Source: Acidobacteriota bacterium (GTDB lineage: Bacteria > Acidobacteriota > Vicinamibacteria > Vicinamibacterales > CAVVIG01). Taken from it: a stretch of DNA of 64,000 bases. The notes beneath the pieces were generated by a model. That model saw only the letters and a list, made by a program, of their open reading frames with translations. It ran no database searches and had not been told where the DNA came from. The stretch covers positions 1 through 64,000 of the forward strand of contig QHWB01000058.1 in assembly GCA_003222395.1 (NCBI GenBank), given 5' to 3'. Position 1 is the stretch's first letter. Every line of letters begins with the position of its first letter. The position numbers and the translations under genes were made by a program. Shown in pieces: positions 33,163 through 41,281 of the stretch.

Positions 33163-34869
33163 TTGGTTCGAGGTGGCTTGGCGGCAGGCGCGTTGCTCGC
33201 ATGCGTCACCGTGCTGGCCGCCACTGATGGCCTCGACCCCGCGCAGATCCTCAAGCCGCTCAGCGACTCGTGGCCGACCTATTCCGGCGATTACACCGGC
33301 CGCCGCTACAGCTCGCTGAAACAGATCGATCAATCGAACGTGAAGCACATGACGCTCGCATGGAGCGCGCGGCTCGCGGCCGGCGCGGGTCCCGAAGGCG
33401 GAGGGCGGGGCAATGCGCAAGGGCCGCCGTTCGGTCCGGCGCCGACCATCGTCGGCGGCGAAGGCAAAGGCGACGTCGTCGTCGCCGGCGGCATCACGGT
33501 CAAGGGCGCGATTCTCGCGGTCGACAACGTCCTGTATGTGACGGCGCCCGATCACGTGTGGGCGCTCGACGCGCACGACGGCCACGAGCTGTGGCATTAC
33601 TTCTGGCGCACGAAGGGCGGAACGCACATCGGCAACCGCGGCGCGGCGATGTGGGGTCACTATCTGTTCTTCGTCACGCCGGACGATTACTTCGTCTCGA
33701 TCGACGCGCGCACCGGGAAGGAGCGGTGGCACAAGGAAGCCGCGAGCTTCGCGCAGCAGTATTTTCTGACGTCGGCGCCGGTCACCGTCGGCAACCACAT
33801 CATCGTCGGCACCGGGAACGATCTCGATTCGCCCGGCTACCTCACGTCATACGATCCGGAGACCGGCGAGCAGCAGTGGCGCTTCTACACCGTGCCGATG
33901 AACCCGGGCGATCCCGGGCTCGAGACGTGGAAGAGCCTCGACGCGGCGCGCCACGGCGGCGGGCACCCGTGGCTGCCTGGCGCCTACGATCCGGACACGC
34001 ACCTCTACATCTTCGGCACCGGCAACCCGACGCCGGCCTACACGGCGCAGGTCCGCGGTGAAGGCGACAATCTGTTCACGTGCGCGATCGTCGCGGTGAA
34101 CGTCGACACCGGCAAGATGGCGTGGTACTACCAGACATCGCCGCACGATACGCACGACTGGGATTCGGCGCAGACGCCGGTGCTCATCGACGGCGATTTC
34201 CGCGGCAGCGGGCCGCGGCGCATGGTGCTCACCGCGAGCCGCAACGGCTACTACTTCACACTCGACCGTCTGACGGGCGAGCACATGGTGACGAGCAAAT
34301 TCTCCGACACGGTGAACTGGGCGAAGCCGGATCTGAACGCGAAGGGGCAGCCGGTTCGCGAACCGGCCAAGGACCACGACATCGCGGGGGCGCTCGTGTC
34401 GTCGGCCAACGGCGGCGCGACCAACTGGCCGCCGCCCGCCTACAGCCCCGACACCGGATTGTTCTACGTGCCGCTTGCCGAGAGCTACGCGATGTACTAC
34501 CTGAGCGAAACCGATCCGCGCGGCGCGATGGGTCTCGGCGGGAAGGAGGAGATCGGCGTCGGCTCGCTCGGCAGCTACATCATCGCCATCGATCCAAAGA
34601 CGGGCAGCGCCGCGTGGCGTCACAAATTCCGTACGGCGACGGGCGGAGGCGGCGGCGCGTCGGGTCTTTTGACGACCGCGGGGAAGCTGCTCTTCGGCGG
34701 CGACGTGTCGGGCAATTTCGTCGCGTTCGATCCGGCGACTGGAAGGCCGCTCTGGCACACGCAGATCGGCCGCGTGACGAACGCGCCGGAAACGTTCCTC
34801 GTCGACGGCCAGCAGCACGTATTGGTTGCCGCCGGCGACACGTTATACGCATTTACTTTGAACCAGTGA
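33163..34869 (+). CDS. PQQ-binding beta-propeller dehydrogenase
   Basis: The start is uncertain. The frame stays open from the cytochrome stop (an ATG at 32875 would read through the whole L-element as an Arg-rich 96-residue extension). The first signal-like stretch opens at a TTG at 33163 (VRGGLAAGALLACVTVLA), giving 568 residues, close to the 562 of its paralogue. The propeller shows SWPTYSGDYTGRRYSSLKQI, YVTAPDHVWALDAHDGHELW, TSPHDTHDWDSAQTPVLIDG and GDTLYAFTLNQ. A Gly-rich insert follows the first blade (GPEGGGRGNAQG). No haem motif. The cytochrome upstream is the likely electron acceptor; the LacI/TonB set upstream suggests a sugar or glycoside substrate. Confidence 0.85.
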   Translation: MVRGGLAAGALLACVTVLAATDGLDPAQILKPLSDSWPTYSGDYTGRRYSSLKQIDQSNVKHMTLAWSARLAAGAGPEGGGRGNAQGPPFGPAPTIVGGEGKGDVVVAGGITVKGAILAVDNVLYVTAPDHVWALDAHDGHELWHYFWRTKGGTHIGNRGAAMWGHYLFFVTPDDYFVSIDARTGKERWHKEAASFAQQYFLTSAPVTVGNHIIVGTGNDLDSPGYLTSYDPETGEQQWRFYTVPMNPGDPGLETWKSLDAARHGGGHPWLPGAYDPDTHLYIFGTGNPTPAYTAQVRGEGDNLFTCAIVAVNVDTGKMAWYYQTSPHDTHDWDSAQTPVLIDGDFRGSGPRRMVLTASRNGYYFTLDRLTGEHMVTSKFSDTVNWAKPDLNAKGQPVREPAKDHDIAGALVSSANGGATNWPPPAYSPDTGLFYVPLAESYAMYYLSETDPRGAMGLGGKEEIGVGSLGSYIIAIDPKTGSAAWRHKFRTATGGGGGASGLLTTAGKLLFGGDVSGNFVAFDPATGRPLWHTQIGRVTNAPETFLVDGQQHVLVAAGDTLYAFTLNQ

Positions 34870-34878
34870 GAGTGTCCA

Positions 34879-34952
34879 CGACGTTCTGCCTCGGCGACGT
34901 TCCGTTCTAGATACGCCCGAGCGGGGTGGGGCCCCACACGAAATAAGAAATG
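34879..34952 (+). repeat. L-element copy E (short form), upstream of a TIM-barrel gene
   Basis: Head CGACGTTCCGTTCTAGATAC, hairpin GAGCGGGGTGGGGCCCCACA and end CGAAATAAGAAATG. The head is partly duplicated (ACGTTCTGCCTCGGCGACGT). It lies between the PQQ gene and the isomerase gene at 34993 and points at the latter, about 40 bases before its ATG. Confidence 0.78.
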
Positions 34953-34992
34953 TTGGCTTGCCGTCAGCGGTCGCCTACGTTCGAGGTGAGTT

Positions 34993-35919
34993 ATGTATAC
35001 ACGACGTGAGTTCGGCACGATGGCACTCGCGGGTCTGGCCGTTCCGCGGTTTCTCGACGCCGCGACGAGCGCGCTCGTCAACGGCGTGCGCCTCGGCGTG
35101 CAGACCTACAGCTTCCGCGACCTGCCGCGGACGCCCGGCAGTGACATGGTCGATCCGCTGATCAAAGCGATGCTCGAGTGCGAGCTCGTCGAGTGCGAGC
35201 TGTGGGCGCCGCAGCTGGAGCCGCAGTTCGACAGCGGCGCGCGCGGCCGGCGCGGCCAGCCGCCGCCGCCGGAAGCGGTGAAGGCGCGCGAGGATCTCCG
35301 CAAGTGGCGGCTCGAGACGCCGCTCGATCACTTCCGCGAAATCGGCACCAGGTTCAAGAAGAACGGCATCACGATTTACGCGTACAACTACAGCCCCAAC
35401 GCCAGCTACACAGACGCCGAGATCGACCGTGGATTCGAGATGACCAAAGCGCTCGGCGCGGAGATCATCACCGCCTCGACCACGCTCGACGTCGCGAAGC
35501 GGATCGCGCCGCTGGCGGAAAAGCACAAGACGATCGTCGCGATGCACGGCCACTCGAACGTGACCGACCCGAACGAGTTCGCGACGCCCGACAGCTTCGC
35601 GGCGGCGATGAAGATGTCGAAGTACTTCAAGGTGAACCTCGACATCGGGCATTTCACGTCGGCGGACTTCGATCCGGTCTCGTACATCCGTGAGCATCAT
35701 GCCGACATCACGAACCTGCATCTGAAGGATCGCAAGAAGCACCAGGGCGACAACACGCCGTGGGGCCAGGGCGAGACGCCGATCAGGGAGGTCCTGCAGC
35801 TGTTGAAGCGCGAGAAGTGGCCGATCCGCGCCTATATTGAATACGAGTACAAGGGGCAAGGCACTCCGGTCGAAGAAGTGAAGAAGTGTCTCGCGTACGC
35901 CAAGGCGGCGCTCGCCTGA
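34993..35919 (+). CDS. Tat-exported sugar phosphate isomerase/epimerase-like TIM barrel
   Basis: The protein has 308 residues. The leader YTRREFGTMALAGLAVPRFL is a Tat signal. The xylose isomerase-like TIM barrel starts at GVRLGVQTYSFRDLP. Metal-site residues are suggested by CELWAPQLEPQ (Glu), MHGHSNVTDPN (His), LDIGHFTSADFDP (Asp, His), NLHLKDRKKH (His) and AYIEYEYKG (Glu). Family members isomerise, epimerise or dehydrate sugars; the exported location suggests action on oxidised sugars in the periplasm. Its TGA stop lies within a palindromic repeat (35909-35935), so the last codons AALA may be repeat-derived. An L-element precedes it. Confidence 0.87.
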   Translation: MYTRREFGTMALAGLAVPRFLDAATSALVNGVRLGVQTYSFRDLPRTPGSDMVDPLIKAMLECELVECELWAPQLEPQFDSGARGRRGQPPPPEAVKAREDLRKWRLETPLDHFREIGTRFKKNGITIYAYNYSPNASYTDAEIDRGFEMTKALGAEIITASTTLDVAKRIAPLAEKHKTIVAMHGHSNVTDPNEFATPDSFAAAMKMSKYFKVNLDIGHFTSADFDPVSYIREHHADITNLHLKDRKKHQGDNTPWGQGETPIREVLQLLKREKWPIRAYIEYEYKGQGTPVEEVKKCLAYAKAALA

Positions 35920-35935
35920 AAGGCTCGCGCTACAG
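35909..35935. repeat. Palindromic repeat supplying the TIM-barrel stop codon
   Basis: CGCTCGCCTGAAAGGCTCGC followed by GCTACAG: the consensus form of the second sequence variant. It is the reverse complement of the copies at 137-163 and 60228-60255. The TGA of its loop (CCTGAAAG) is the stop of the upstream gene. Confidence 0.88.
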
Positions 35936-35954
35936 GCGATGATGTGTGTTGGTG

Positions 35955-36110
35955 GTGACGTTCTGTTCTAGATACGCCCTCGCGCTACGGCGCGAGGGGT
36001 CAGCGCGTGACAGCCTTGAGCCGTTGCGAGGCGCGTACGCGCCGAGCAACAGCGGCGGGGGTGGGGCCCGCCGCGATAGGGAAATGCGGGGCCCCACGCG
36101 AGAGTAAAAA
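35955..36110 (+). repeat. L-element copy F (long form), upstream of a Gfo/Idh/MocA gene
   Basis: Head GTGACGTTCTGTTCTAGATA, hairpin CCTCGCGCTACGGCGCGAGG, then CAGCGCGTGACAGCCTTGAG, hairpin GGCGCGTACGCGCC inside GTTGC ... GCAAC, GGCGGGGGTGGGGCCCGCCG, GGGAAATG, and the tail GGGGCCCCACGCGAGAGTAA ending in AAAAATG, whose ATG is the start codon of the next gene. It is the best copy for defining the family. Confidence 0.88.
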
Positions 36111-37283
36111 ATGAAACGCATCGGAATGGGCCTCGTCGGCCCCGGCTTCGTCGGCGTCCACCACATCGACGCCGTGCGACGCCTCGGGTTCGTCGACGTC
36201 GTTGCGATCGCCGCGAGCACGGAGAAATCGGCGCGAGCGAAAGCCGACGCGCTCGGCGTCCCGAAGGCGCACGGCAGCTACGAACAGCTGATTGCCGACC
36301 CCGACGTCCACGTCGTTCACAACACGACGCCGAACTTCCTCCACGTTCCGGTGATCAAGGCTGCGCTCGCGCGTCGCAAGCACGTCGTCTCCGACAAGCC
36401 GCTCGCGATGACGGCCAACGACGCGCGCGACCTGTGGCGCGCGGCCGAGCAGGCCGGCGTCGTGCACGCCGTCACGTTCAACTACCGCGGCAACCCGCTC
36501 GTCCAGCAGGCGCGCGAGATGATCGCCGCCGGCGACGTCGGGCCGGTGCATTTCATCCACGGCGGCTACCTCCAGGACTGGCTCATCGAGGCGACCGATT
36601 TCTCGTGGCGCCTCGAGCCCGAGAAGGGCGGCGCGAGCTCCGCCGTCGCCGACATCGGATCGCACTGGTGCGATCTCGTGCAGCACGTCGCCGGTCAACG
36701 CATCGTCGAAGTGCTCGCGGATCTGACGACGGTGATCGGCACGCGGATGAAGCCCTCGGGATCGGTGGAGGCGTTCGCGAAGGGAGCCGGCGATCGCCGC
36801 GAACCGTTCACGATGCAGAGCGAGGATCTCGCGACGCTGCTCGTCCGGTTCGACGGCGGCGCGAAAGGGGCCGTGAACGTCGGTCAGGTGTGCGCGGGCC
36901 ACAAGAACGATCTGTGGTTCGAAATCAACGGCGCGCGCGCGTCGCTCGGATGGCGTCAGGAGCGGCAGAACGAGCTGTGGATCGGACGCCGCGAGTCGGC
37001 CAGCGGGATTCTTCCGAAAGATCCGTCGCTGCTGATGCCGGGGGCGCGGAAGTACGCCCATCTGCCCGGCGGACACCAGGAGGCGTGGGCCGACGCATTC
37101 TGCAATGTGATGCGCGACATCTACGCGTTCATCGCCGACGGCCGGACGATGAGCGAGTTGCGACCACCGGCGTTTGCGACCTTCGAAGACGGGTATCATG
37201 CCGCGTGCATTGTCGACGCCGTACTGGAAAGCCATCGCCGCGGCGGCGCGTGGACGGCGGTGCGCGAGCGAGTCGCGGTGTGA
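36111..37283 (+). CDS. Gfo/Idh/MocA-family NAD(P)-dependent sugar oxidoreductase
   Basis: This 390-residue cytoplasmic protein has an N-terminal Rossmann domain with GLVGPGFVGVHH (residues 7-18), the catalytic Lys96 in SDKPLAMT, and the substrate-binding domain with DIGSHWCDLVQHV (catalytic His at about 185). These enzymes oxidise or reduce a hydroxyl of sugars and inositols; some oxidise at C3. The ATG is the last codon of the L-element upstream. The next gene, a TIM-barrel isomerase, starts 39 bases after its stop. The pair 'Gfo/Idh/MocA plus TIM-barrel isomerase' is typical of inositol or keto-sugar catabolism. Confidence 0.92.
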   Translation: MKRIGMGLVGPGFVGVHHIDAVRRLGFVDVVAIAASTEKSARAKADALGVPKAHGSYEQLIADPDVHVVHNTTPNFLHVPVIKAALARRKHVVSDKPLAMTANDARDLWRAAEQAGVVHAVTFNYRGNPLVQQAREMIAAGDVGPVHFIHGGYLQDWLIEATDFSWRLEPEKGGASSAVADIGSHWCDLVQHVAGQRIVEVLADLTTVIGTRMKPSGSVEAFAKGAGDRREPFTMQSEDLATLLVRFDGGAKGAVNVGQVCAGHKNDLWFEINGARASLGWRQERQNELWIGRRESASGILPKDPSLLMPGARKYAHLPGGHQEAWADAFCNVMRDIYAFIADGRTMSELRPPAFATFEDGYHAACIVDAVLESHRRGGAWTAVRERVAV

Positions 37284-37322
37284 AACGCGATATGAATAGT
37301 GACATGCGTTCCAGAGGTTGAA

Positions 37323-38288
37323 ATGAAGCTTGGTCTGTTCACTCCGGTGTTCGGGAAGCTGAATCAGGACGACATGCTCGCGAAGGTGCGCGCGCTCGGA
37401 AGGATTCAGGCGATCGAGCTCGGCACCGGCGGCTGGCCCGGCCACGATCATCTCGACGTCGACGCTCTGGTGAACGACGAGCGCGGCACGGACCGGCTCA
37501 AAGGCAAGCTGACCGACGCCGGGCTGACGATCAGCGCGCTGTCGTGCCACGGCAACCCGCTCCACCCCGACAAGAAGACCGCCCAGGCGTACGACGACAC
37601 GTTTCGGAAGACCGTCTGCCTCGCGAAACGCCTCGACGTTCCCGTCGTCGTCACCTTCTCCGGCTGTCCCGGCGACTCCGACGATGCGAAGCATCCGAAC
37701 TGGATCACGACGCCATGGCCGCCGGAATTCCTCGACGTCCTCGAGTGGCAGTGGGAGAAGAAGGCGATTCCGTACTGGCGCGAGGCCGGGCGCTTCGCGT
37801 CCGAGCACGGCGTGAAGGTGGCGCTGGAGGCGCATCCCGGCTTCATCGTCTACAACGTCGAGTCGATGCTGAAGCTGCGGGCGGCGTGCGGAACGAACGT
37901 CGGCGTCAACTTCGACCCGAGCCATTTCTTCTGGCAGGGCGTCGACGTGCCGGCCGCGATTCGCGCGCTCGGCGACGCGATCTTCCACGTGCACGCGAAG
38001 GACGTGGCGCTCGATCGGCAGAACGTCGCGGTGAACGGCGTGCTCGACACGAAGACGTATCGACGCATGGCGGAGCGATCGTGGCTGTTCCGCAGCGTCG
38101 GCTGGGGCCACGACGAGCTCGAGTGGAAGCGTATCGTCAGCGCGCTGCGGCTGGCCGGCTACGACTACGTGATGAGCATCGAGCACGAGGACGCGCTGGC
38201 GTCGATCGACGAAGGATTGAACGCGGCGATCGATCTCCTCTCGCGGGTGATACTGACGGAACAGCCTGTTGAAGCGTGGTGGACTTGA
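37323..38288 (+). CDS. Cytoplasmic sugar phosphate isomerase/epimerase-like TIM barrel
   Basis: The protein has 321 residues with no leader (MKLGLFTPVFGKLNQDDMLA). It is a xylose isomerase-like TIM barrel with metal ligands suggested by VALEAHPGFIVYN (Glu), FDPSHFFWQGVD (Asp, His), HVHAKDVALD (His, Asp) and MSIEHEDALASID (Glu). This set matches the IolE/DUF6379-like sugar epimerases that pair with Gfo/Idh/MocA oxidoreductases, and the gene follows one at 36111 by 39 bases. Being cytoplasmic, it should act after uptake, unlike the Tat-exported relatives at 34993 and 43985. Confidence 0.9.
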   Translation: MKLGLFTPVFGKLNQDDMLAKVRALGRIQAIELGTGGWPGHDHLDVDALVNDERGTDRLKGKLTDAGLTISALSCHGNPLHPDKKTAQAYDDTFRKTVCLAKRLDVPVVVTFSGCPGDSDDAKHPNWITTPWPPEFLDVLEWQWEKKAIPYWREAGRFASEHGVKVALEAHPGFIVYNVESMLKLRAACGTNVGVNFDPSHFFWQGVDVPAAIRALGDAIFHVHAKDVALDRQNVAVNGVLDTKTYRRMAERSWLFRSVGWGHDELEWKRIVSALRLAGYDYVMSIEHEDALASIDEGLNAAIDLLSRVILTEQPVEAWWT

Positions 38289-38370
38289 TTTTATTCGCGT
38301 GGGGCCACCCCCACGCGCTGACGCCCTCGCGCCGTAGCGCTCGGGCGTATCTAGAACAGAGCGTCGCAGA
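38289..38370 (-). repeat. L-element copy G, antisense downstream of an isomerase gene
   Basis: Minus-strand reading: GACGCTCTGTTCTAGATACG, CCGAGCGCTACGGCGCGAGG, GTCAGCGCGTGGGGGTGGCC, CCACGCGAATAAAATC. It is a short form with all modules but opposite in direction to the flanking genes, so it is not the leader of an annotated gene. Confidence 0.78.
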
Positions 38371-38395
38371 GCGGTAGTCGTACGTGGACTTAGCT

Positions 38396-38466
38396 GGTTA
38401 CTGGGAGCTCGGGGCTAGGATTGAAACTGTGAACTCCAGAACCCAGAACCCCAGAGCCCCGAACCT
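38396..38466. repeat. Degenerate inverted repeat with CCAGAACCCAGAACCCC spacer units
   Basis: GGTTACTGGGAGCTCGGGGC and CCAGAGCCCCGAACCTCGAA face each other around an AACTGTGAACTCCAGAACCC spacer. Similar CCCAGC-type spacer sequence occurs upstream of the DUF1552 gene stop at about 57525-57565. It could be a terminator for the isomerase operon or a small repeat. Confidence 0.5.
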
Positions 38467-38481
38467 CGAACGGGCGACAAG

Positions 38482-39705
38482 ATGTCCCTGACCGTTCGCC
38501 TGAAGCTGTCCGTGCTGATGTTCCTCCAGTACTTCGTCTGGGGCGCGTGGTACGTGACGATGGGCACCTGGCTCGGCGGGCGGCTGCATTTTTCCGGGGA
38601 GCAGATCGGGCTCGCGGCCGGGACGACCGCGCTGGCGGCGATGATCTCGCCGTTCTTCGTCGGCATGATCGCCGACCGGTTTCTCGCAACCGAGCGAATT
38701 CTTGCCGTGCTGCACGTTGCCGGCGGCGTCGTGCTGTTCTACGCGTCGGCGCAGACGCGGTTCGCCCCGTTCTACGCGGTGCTGCTCGTCTACACGCTGT
38801 GCTACATGCCGACGCTCGCGCTGAGTAACTCGATTTCTTTTCATCAAATGCAGGATCCAGGGCGCGAGTTCCCGCCGATCCGCGTGCTCGGCACGATCGG
38901 CTGGATCGTCGCCGGGCTCATCATCGGCACGCTCGCGCTCGAAGCGACGGAGCGGCCGATGCAGATCGCCGCCGCCGGCTCGATTGTGCTCGGCGTCTTC
39001 TGCCTCGTGCTGCCGCACACCCCGCCGGCGCGCCGAACGAAGCCGACGCTCGGCGACGTGCTCGGCCTCGACGCGCTGAAGCTGATGCGCGATCGCTCGT
39101 TCGCGATCTTCGTCGTGGGATCGTTCCTGATCTGCATTCCGCTGCAGTTCTACTACGCCTTCGCGAACCTGTTCCTGAACGAACTGAACGTGACCAACGC
39201 GGCGGGCAAGATGACGCTCGGCCAGATGTCCGAGATCTTCTTCATGCTCGTCATGCCGTGGTTCTTCCGCCGCCTCGGCGTGAAGTACATGCTGCTCGTC
39301 GGCATGGCGGCGTGGACGGCGCGCTACGCGCTCTTCGCGAACGGCGACAACGGATCGCTCGTGTGGATGCTGTATGCCGGCATCCTGCTGCACGGCATCT
39401 GCTATGACTTCTTCTTCGTGACCGGCCAGATCTACGTCGACCGCAAAGCGCCGCTGGATCTGCGCGCGGCCGCCCAGGGATTCATCGCGTTCGTCACGCT
39501 GGGCGTCGGCATGTTCATCGGCTCGTGGGCGTCGGGTCGCGTCGTCGACGCGTTTCGGGTCGGCGCCGGACACGACTGGGGCCGCATCTGGATGGTGCCG
39601 GCGGGCGGCGCGGCGGCGGTGCTGGTGCTGTTCGCGGTGTTCTTCCGATCGGCCGCAGCCGACACGGCGCCCGCGGTCGGCCGAGTGTCAGTGGCAGAAG
39701 GATAA
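38482..39705 (+). CDS. NupG-family nucleoside/sugar MFS permease
   Basis: This 407-residue major facilitator has 12 predicted membrane helices. The opening LKLSVLMFLQYFVWGAWYVT matches the nucleoside:H+ symporter (NupG/XapB) branch, with GRLHFSGEQIG in the first loop and IGWIVAGLIIGTL and IYVDRKAPLDLRAAAQGF as conserved segments. In Bacteroidota and Acidobacteriota, relatives often sit next to Gfo/Idh/MocA and isomerase genes and carry sugars rather than nucleosides. Here the phosphofructokinase gene starts at the base after its stop codon, so the two are co-translated. Substrate not determined. Confidence 0.88.
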   Translation: MSLTVRLKLSVLMFLQYFVWGAWYVTMGTWLGGRLHFSGEQIGLAAGTTALAAMISPFFVGMIADRFLATERILAVLHVAGGVVLFYASAQTRFAPFYAVLLVYTLCYMPTLALSNSISFHQMQDPGREFPPIRVLGTIGWIVAGLIIGTLALEATERPMQIAAAGSIVLGVFCLVLPHTPPARRTKPTLGDVLGLDALKLMRDRSFAIFVVGSFLICIPLQFYYAFANLFLNELNVTNAAGKMTLGQMSEIFFMLVMPWFFRRLGVKYMLLVGMAAWTARYALFANGDNGSLVWMLYAGILLHGICYDFFFVTGQIYVDRKAPLDLRAAAQGFIAFVTLGVGMFIGSWASGRVVDAFRVGAGHDWGRIWMVPAGGAAAVLVLFAVFFRSAAADTAPAVGRVSVAEG

Positions 39706-40983
39706 TTGGAACAGCACAACAATCTTGCGATTCTCGTCGGCGGCGGTCCTGCTCCCGGCATCAACAGCGTCATCGGCGCGGCGACGATCCGTGCGCGGCT
39801 CGAAGGGCTCGAGGTCCTCGGCATCCGCGACGGGTTCGAATGGCTCATGCGCGGCGACATCGACCATGTCATGCCGCTCTCGATCGACGCCACGAGCCGC
39901 ATCCACTTCCGCGGCGGCTCGTACATCGGCATCTCACGCGCGAACCCGACGTCGGATCCCGATCTGCTCGACAACACCATCTCGTCGCTGCTGCGGCTCA
40001 ACGTATCGCAGCTCATCACGATCGGCGGCGACGACACCGCGTATTCGGCGATGCGGCTCGAGGCGCGCGCGGGCGGGAGCATCCGCGTCGTCCACGTGCC
40101 GAAGACCATCGACAACGATCTCGATCTGCCGTCCTACGTCGACACGTTCGGCTACCAGACGGCGCGGCATCACGGCGTCGAGATCGTGAAGAACCTGATG
40201 GTCGACGCCAAGACGACGTCGCGGTGGTACTTCGTCGTCGCGATGGGCCGCAAGGCGGGTCACCTCGCGCTCGGCATCGGGAAGGCGGCCGGCGCGACGC
40301 TGACGCTCATCACCGAGGAGTTCGAGACGCCGATTCGGCTGAAGACGATCGTCGACAACCTCGTGGCGGCAATCATCAAGCGCATTAGCTACGGGCGGCG
40401 TGACGGCGTCGCCGTGATCGCCGAAGGCGTCGTGCTCGACGTGGCGCCGGGAGATCTGGAGGGGCTGCACGAGGTCGAGCGCGATGCGCATGGCCATCTG
40501 CGCATCGCCGAGGTGAACATCGGCGAGATTCTCAAGTCGCAGGTGACCTCGCGGCTGAAGGCGCTCGGCATCAAGGCGGCGATTGCCGCGAAGAACATCG
40601 GGTACGAGCTGCGCTGCGCCGATCCGATCCCGTTCGACATGGAATATACGCGGGATCTCGGCTACTGCGCGGCGAAGTACCTCATCGCCAACGGCAACGC
40701 CGCGATGATTTCAATCCAGGGCGGCCGCTTCGTGCCGATTCCGTTCTCCGACATGATCGATGCGCAGACCGGGCGCACGCGCATCCGGCTCGTCGACGTC
40801 GCCTCCACGCGCTACGCCATCGCGCGGCGCTACATGATCCGCGTCCGCAGAGACGACTTCGACGAGCCCCACGAGCTCGCCAAGCTCGCCGCCACGGCGC
40901 GGATGTCGCAGGACGATTTCCGCCGCGAGTTCGAGTATCTCGTCGCGAACGAGCCGCCCGGTCTCGCGATAGACATTACTTAA
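39706..40983 (+). CDS. pfp: PPi-type 6-phosphofructokinase
   Basis: The protein has 425 residues and a TTG start immediately after the permease TAA. PFK-A fold: GGGPAPGINSVIG (residues 12-24), GGDDTAYSA and PKTIDNDLDLPSYVDTFGYQ, and catalytic MGRKAGHLALGIGKAAGA. Two positions decide the phosphoryl donor in this family: Asp at the second residue of GGDD (residue 110) and Lys133 in PKTIDND. Both are of the pyrophosphate-using type; ATP enzymes have Gly at each. The prediction is therefore PPi-dependent, reversible fructose 6-phosphate/fructose 1,6-bisphosphate conversion. Long for the short bacterial form (about 320), so an insert or C-terminal extension is present. Confidence 0.88.
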   Translation: MEQHNNLAILVGGGPAPGINSVIGAATIRARLEGLEVLGIRDGFEWLMRGDIDHVMPLSIDATSRIHFRGGSYIGISRANPTSDPDLLDNTISSLLRLNVSQLITIGGDDTAYSAMRLEARAGGSIRVVHVPKTIDNDLDLPSYVDTFGYQTARHHGVEIVKNLMVDAKTTSRWYFVVAMGRKAGHLALGIGKAAGATLTLITEEFETPIRLKTIVDNLVAAIIKRISYGRRDGVAVIAEGVVLDVAPGDLEGLHEVERDAHGHLRIAEVNIGEILKSQVTSRLKALGIKAAIAAKNIGYELRCADPIPFDMEYTRDLGYCAAKYLIANGNAAMISIQGGRFVPIPFSDMIDAQTGRTRIRLVDVASTRYAIARRYMIRVRRDDFDEPHELAKLAATARMSQDDFRREFEYLVANEPPGLAIDIT

Positions 40984-41103
40984 CGCGTGGGGCCCGACCT
41001 TGTCTTATTGCGGCGGGGACCCCACCCCCGCCGCTGTCGCTCGGCTCGTTCGCGCCTCGCAACGGCTCAGGGCTGTCACGCGCTGACGCCCTCGCAACAT
41101 TGA
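40984..41103 (-). repeat. L-element copy H (long form), after phosphofructokinase
   Basis: Minus-strand reading: GTCAGCGCGTGACAGCCCTG, GTTGCGAGGCGCGAACGAGC, CAGCGGCGGGGGTGGGGTCC, CCGCCGCAATAAGACAAGG, GGGCCCCACGCGTTA. It lacks the GTTCTAGATACG head. It lies between the convergent ends of the phosphofructokinase gene and the zinc-ribbon gene, facing the former. Confidence 0.78.
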
Positions 41104-41116
41104 CTGCGCGCGCCTT

Positions 41117-41281
41117 TCAGCGTTTCTTCGCGCGACGCTTGCCGGGACGCTTCGCCCACGTGTGCTCGCACGCCGAGCAGAAGAAGACGCGCTCACCGAA
41201 GTTTTCGAATGTTTGGATCGTCTGGGTTGATTGACACTTGGGGCAGGATGGCGGGCCGATGCGATCCGGACGAGACGACAT
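41117..41281 (-). CDS. Small zinc-ribbon protein
   Basis: The protein has 54 residues from the ATG at 41281 (MSSRPDRIGPPSCPKCQSTQ). Upstream frame is open but not protein-like. Two Cys pairs, CPKC and CSAC about 20 residues apart, form a one-domain zinc ribbon, followed by a basic tail (KRPGKRRAKKR) that may contact nucleic acid. Function unknown. The gene is monocistronic and convergent with phosphofructokinase. Confidence 0.65.
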   Translation of the reverse strand: MSSRPDRIGPPSCPKCQSTQTIQTFENFGERVFFCSACEHTWAKRPGKRRAKKR

